From positions 1-27,923 of the forward strand of contig JAWLCV010000055.1 of assembly GCA_041686955.1 (NCBI GenBank): a stretch of DNA of 27,923 nt, written 5' to 3'. Shown here in pieces: positions 22,953-27,923 of the stretch. The notes under the pieces are model-generated. The model had not been told where the DNA came from. It did no database searches and saw only the letters and a program-made list of their open reading frames with translations. Every line of letters begins with the position of its first letter. Within the stretch, counting starts at the first letter, position 1. The stretch comes from UBA7803 sp041686955. Its GTDB lineage: Bacteria; Pseudomonadota; Gammaproteobacteria; Pseudomonadales; Azotimanducaceae. The translations under genes were made by a program, and so were the position numbers.

Positions 22953-25302
22953 GCCTGCGCCTCCCGGCTCTCCACCACCTCCACCTGAGTGGCGAGCACC
23001 TGCTGCTGCTGCATCGGACGCCGCTCGCCCTTGAGGGTCACCGTGCTGCGCAGGCGGATGTCCCGCGACGACGCGCCCACCATGACCTCCACCTCACCCG
23101 GGTCCACCACGAAACGCATCCGCCGGTCGTAGTAGCCGAGCTGGGAGGCGTCCACCAGGAACTTGAGGCGGCACTCGGCGCCGGCGGCGACGGTGACGCG
23201 CTTGAATCCCACCAGCTTGCGGACCGGCCGGGCGACCTCCGCCACGCGGTCGTGCACGTAAACCTGCACCACCTCGTCGCCGTCCACCGGAGATACGTTT
23301 CGCACCGTCACCCAGACGTTGATGGTGGCGTGCACGTCGGCCGTGTCGGGACACACCAGGTCGTGATACTCGAAGCTCGCATAGGACAGGCCGTGGCCGA
23401 ACGGGAACAGGGGGCGGGTGGGCTGATCGATGTAGTCGCCGAGAATGCTGCTGCGCCCGCCGCCGGCGCGGTGAAGGTAATGGGCGGGCACCTGCCCCGC
23501 CGAGCGCGGCAGGGACACCGGCAAGCGGCCCGCCGGGTTGGCCTCGCCGAACAGCACCCGCGCCAGCGCGTTGCCCCCCTCCTCCCCCGGCAGCCAGGCC
23601 ATGACGGCGGCGTTGACGGCTTGCACCTCCTGCACCAGGGAATAGGCGCGTCCGCCGATCACCACCAGGACCACCGGAACCCCGGCGGCCGCCACCTCCG
23701 CCACCAGGCGGCTCTGCAGCCCAGTCAGATGCAGATCGGCGGCATCGCGGTACTCGCCGCTGGTGCAGTCCGGAAGTCGACCGCTCCTGCCCCCCACGCA
23801 GATCACCGCCACGTCGGCGCGCCGCGCCACCGCCACGGCATCGGCCAGGCCGCCGTCATCGCCTTCCGTGATGCCGCAGCCGCGGTGGTACAGTACCTCG
23901 GCACGCTCGCCCAGGGCTTGCCGGGGGGTGGCCACGGGCACGAAGTACGGTCCCGGCGCGAAGCCGTCGGCGCCCGCCGCCGCCCGGGGGGCCGCCGCCT
24001 CGTCGGCGCGGAACTCGCCCTCCGCCAGCACCGGGTAGTGGTAGTCCCCCAGCAGCAGACGCGGGTCGTCCGCCGTGGGGCCGAGCAGGGCCAGCCGGCA
24101 GCCGGGACGGAGCGGCAGCAGCCCGTCGTTCTTCAGCAGCACCATGGAACGCTCCGCCAGCCGGCCGGCAAGCGTCCGTGACGTCGGGGCGTCGAACACC
24201 GCCGCCGCGGCCGCCTCGTCCACGTAGGGCGCCTCGAACAGGCCGAGCTCGAGCTTGAGCCGCAGCACTCGCCGAACCGCCCGGTCCACGGCGGTCATCT
24301 CGAGCTTGCCGGCTTCCAACAGGGCTTTCAGCGGCTCGCCGTAAGAGGAGAGCGCCGGCAGCTCCACGTCCACCCCTGCGGTGAGGGCCTGCATGGCGGC
24401 GTGCCCCGGATCCCGGGCGACCCGGTGATGTCCCGCCAGCAGCTCGACGGCGCCGTGGTCGCTCACCACCAGGCCCTCGAACCCCAGCTCGCCGCGCAAC
24501 AGCTCCTCCAGGATTTCGGGCGAGGCAGCCGGCGGCAGCCCGTCCACGGCGCTGCTTCCGCACATCACCGACCGCAGGTTGGCGTCGCGAACCGCGGCGG
24601 CGAAGGGCTCGGCGAACACTTCCCGAAGCTCCCGGGGACCGAGCTGGACCGGCGCCCGGTTCATGCCGCCTTCCGGCAGGCCGTGTCCGACGAAATGCCT
24701 CGCCGTGGCGACCACTCCGCTCTGAAGCCCCGAGCCCTGAAGCCCGCGGACGTAGGCCACCCCCATGCGGCCCACCAGATACGGATCCTCCCCGAAAGTC
24801 TCCTCGAGTCGCCCCCAGCGTGGGTCCCGGGCGACGTCCAGCACCGGCGCCAACGCCTGGCGCGCCCCCACCGCGCGCATCTCCGCGGCGATGGCCGCCG
24901 CCATCTCGCGAACGTCCTCCGGCGCCCAGGTGGCTGCCAGTCCGATGGCCTGGGGATACTGGGTCGCGCCGCGGGCGCAGAAGCCCGCCAGCGCCTCCTC
25001 GTGAACGGCGGCGGGAATACCGAGCCGCGTCTTTTCCACCAGGTGACGCTGCACCGCGTTGGCGAACCGGGCGCTGCTCGCCGGGGTGAGGCCGGAGGTC
25101 CCGGCGATGCGGCCCACGTAGCCGATGCCGTGGGCGAGCCGCCGGTCCGCCGCCGCCTCGTCGAATCCCTCGGTGCCGGCGAGCTCGCTCGCCGGAATGC
25201 CGCCGAGCTGGGCGAGCTTCTCCTCGACGGTCATCCGGCCGAGGAGGTCCTTGAGCCGCGTATCCGTGTCCCGTGCCGGGTCGCGGTACGCGGGAACGTC
25301 GC

Positions 25303-25306
<4 letters not shown>
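22949..25306 (-). CDS. Glycoside hydrolase family 3 beta-glycosidase
   Basis: This 785-aa protein has the GH3 layout. YRDPARDTDTRLKDLLGRMTVEEKLAQL opens the N-terminal barrel; LAPVLDVARDPRWGRLEETFGEDPYLVGRM (residues 152-181) is the substrate-binding segment; and LVVSDHGAV gives the nucleophile Asp283. The usual KHF motif reads ARHFVGHG, with Arg203 in place of Lys. A second alpha/beta domain (about 385-610) and a C-terminal Fn3-like domain (about 660-770) follow. No signal peptide is seen, so it likely acts in the cytosol on small beta-glucosides or xylosides. No transporter or other polysaccharide gene is nearby. ATG 25306 overlaps the glnS stop (ATGA), and its own stop overlaps the dehydratase start. 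Confidence 0.88.
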
Positions 25307-26958
<1,652 letters not shown>

Positions 26959-27072
26959 TCCGGGTGGCTGGACCGTATTGGGAGTGATCGCCAATTCTAG
27001 TGCCGGGAATCGCAGATGTCCGTAACGACCCGCCGGCGAGCCGCTGGCAAGACGGCCCCCGACCGGCCTGCG

Positions 27073-27078
27073 TACAAT
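27073..27078 (+). promoter_or_regulatory. Possible -10 element for the rightmost gene
   Basis: The hexamer tacaat at 27073-27078 is a good -10 match lying 26 bases before the TTG start at 27105. The -35 position at 17-18 bp spacing is weak. It lies in the 146-bp divergent gap between glnS and the rightmost gene; I see no clear promoter for glnS there. Confidence 0.35.
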
Positions 27079-27104
27079 GACGCCCAAGTCATCCGGAGCG
27101 TGCT

Positions 27105-27923
27105 TTGAGCATCCGCATCGTCAACGCCGCGGGCATCGCCGTCCTGATCGCCGCCCTCGCCTGGCTGCTCGCCGGCGCCACCGCTCCGGTGCTCGAGAGC
27201 GCGGCGGATCAGCGGGGCCAGCGCTGGTACCGGCTCACCCTCGACGGCCGCCACGTGGGCTACCTGCAGACCGACACCCGGCGCGACCCGCTCGGGCGCT
27301 GGCATTTCGACAGCGACCTGCGTTTCGTGCTCGACGGCGGCAATCCGGTCAGGACCCGGGAGTCCCTGGTGTTCGACGCCGCCCCGCCCTTCGGCCTGCG
27401 CCTCGCCCGCCAGCGCACGGACCGGGCGGGCGAGAGCGAAGGCACGGTGATCGAGCGCCGCCAGGACGGCTACCGGGTGCGCCGCCTCGACGGCTCCGGG
27501 GACTCGCCCGGAGCCGTCCCGCAGCACCCCGCGAGGCCGCTGGACCTGGAGTTCACTCTCTCCGACTATCTGGGTTTCGAGACCTGGCTGCGGGAGACCC
27601 GGCCGGAGCCCGGTGCCACGGCATCCGCCACCGCCCTGGATCTGGGCCGGCGCCGGGTGGTGCCGCGGCAGTTCCGGGTGCTCGAACGTAACTCCACCGG
27701 CTATCGGCTGGAGAACTCCGCGCCCCTGGATGCCACCCGCATCCAGCTCGACCACCGCATGCGCCCGGTGGCCATGACCCTGTCCGGGCTGTTCGAGCTG
27801 GAGCGGGTGACCAAACGCCAGGCCCTGGCGTCCAAACGCCAGGCACTGGCGCCCCGCGCGGCGCTGCCGGCCACCAGCCGTCTGGTGCCCACCGACCGTC
27901 CCCTGCCCGACCACACCCGAATC
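27105..27923 (+). CDS. Signal-anchored protein of unknown function, C-terminus beyond the window
   Basis: From a TTG at 27105, with cggag 6 bases upstream, the frame is open for 273 codons to the window edge. The protein begins SIRIVNAAGIAVLIAALAWLLAG, a signal peptide or membrane anchor. After it comes a beta-rich region, RWYRLTLDGRHVGYLQTDTRR, in a style seen in periplasmic proteins that lie ahead of transglutaminase-like domains. The last part (PTDRPLPDHTRI) may lead into such a domain, but it is cut off, so I do not assign function. Near the end a 21-bp in-frame tandem duplication (27811-27852) gives KRQALASKRQALA. Most of the region to 27691 is also open in another frame, which is a shadow. 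Codon use and start context favour this frame. Confidence 0.65.
   Translation, partial: MSIRIVNAAGIAVLIAALAWLLAGATAPVLESAADQRGQRWYRLTLDGRHVGYLQTDTRRDPLGRWHFDSDLRFVLDGGNPVRTRESLVFDAAPPFGLRLARQRTDRAGESEGTVIERRQDGYRVRRLDGSGDSPGAVPQHPARPLDLEFTLSDYLGFETWLRETRPEPGATASATALDLGRRRVVPRQFRVLERNSTGYRLENSAPLDATRIQLDHRMRPVAMTLSGLFELERVTKRQALASKRQALAPRAALPATSRLVPTDRPLPDHTRI
27811..27852 (+). repeat. 21-bp tandem duplication inside the rightmost gene
   Basis: Positions 27811-27831 and 27832-27852 are the same 21-bp unit with two base differences (ccaaacgccaggc, then c or a). The unit is in frame and duplicates the peptide KRQALA plus one residue. It looks like a recent slippage event. Confidence 0.85.

Overview
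This is a GC-rich, gene-dense window of a bacterial chromosome, most likely a gammaproteobacterium. The reasons are a proteobacterial-type glutaminyl-tRNA synthetase, a TPR lipoprotein of the PrsT type found beside exopolysaccharide/PEP-CTERM loci, and many short-overlap (ATGA/GTGA) operons. I see no rRNA, tRNA, prophage, transposase, integrase or CRISPR array. The first and last genes run off the window edges.

Layout. 1-840 (-) is an N-acyl-D-amino-acid deacylase cut by the left edge. 1247-1744 (-) is a stand-alone asparaginase N-domain protein. 1858-2712 (+) is an exported dienelactone-hydrolase-like protein, tail-overlapping a sucrase/ferredoxin-like protein (2685-3581, -). 3669-4571 (+) is a malyl-CoA-lyase-like enzyme. 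4645-8081 (+) is a MoxR AAA+ ATPase with its VWA-domain partner. 8121-8879 (+) is a hotdog-fold thioesterase-like protein. 9122-12565 is an acyl-CoA block: an acyl-CoA dehydrogenase (-) divergent from a translationally coupled MaoC hydratase, CitE-like lyase and crotonase-fold protein (+). 12570-17301 (-) holds the PrsT-like TPR lipoprotein and two paralogous lipoproteins built from Ig-like and Fn3-like domains. 17656-20360 (+) is a CinA/MoCF-domain protein, a TraB/GumN-family exported protein and a degenerate SDR. 20357-26958 (-) is a tightly coupled run of glnS, a GH3 glycosidase, a threonine/serine-dehydratase-like enzyme and a ThDP-dependent enzyme. 27105-27923 (+) is a membrane-anchored or secreted protein that starts with TTG and runs off the right edge.

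How they fit together. The acyl-CoA block looks like a catabolic module for branched C5 acids (itaconate/citramalate or leucine type), inferred from the dehydrogenase + MaoC + CitE combination. No CoA-transferase or ligase is in view. The three lipoprotein genes look like an envelope or exopolysaccharide-associated unit. The glnS-led operon joins a translation gene to carbohydrate and amino-acid enzymes with no obvious shared pathway.

The most unusual DNA is a pair of non-coding intergenic elements (883-1248 and 8884-9120). Each is bounded by arrays of 7-bp units whose orientation inverts across the element, and each abuts or overlaps stop codons. Copy A carries an extra 130-bp segment and a 20-bp perfect inverted repeat that copy B lacks. 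I cannot claim a proven new system. These elements, the acyl-CoA cluster with three non-standard active sites, and the MoxR-VWA pair are the best candidates for a second look.
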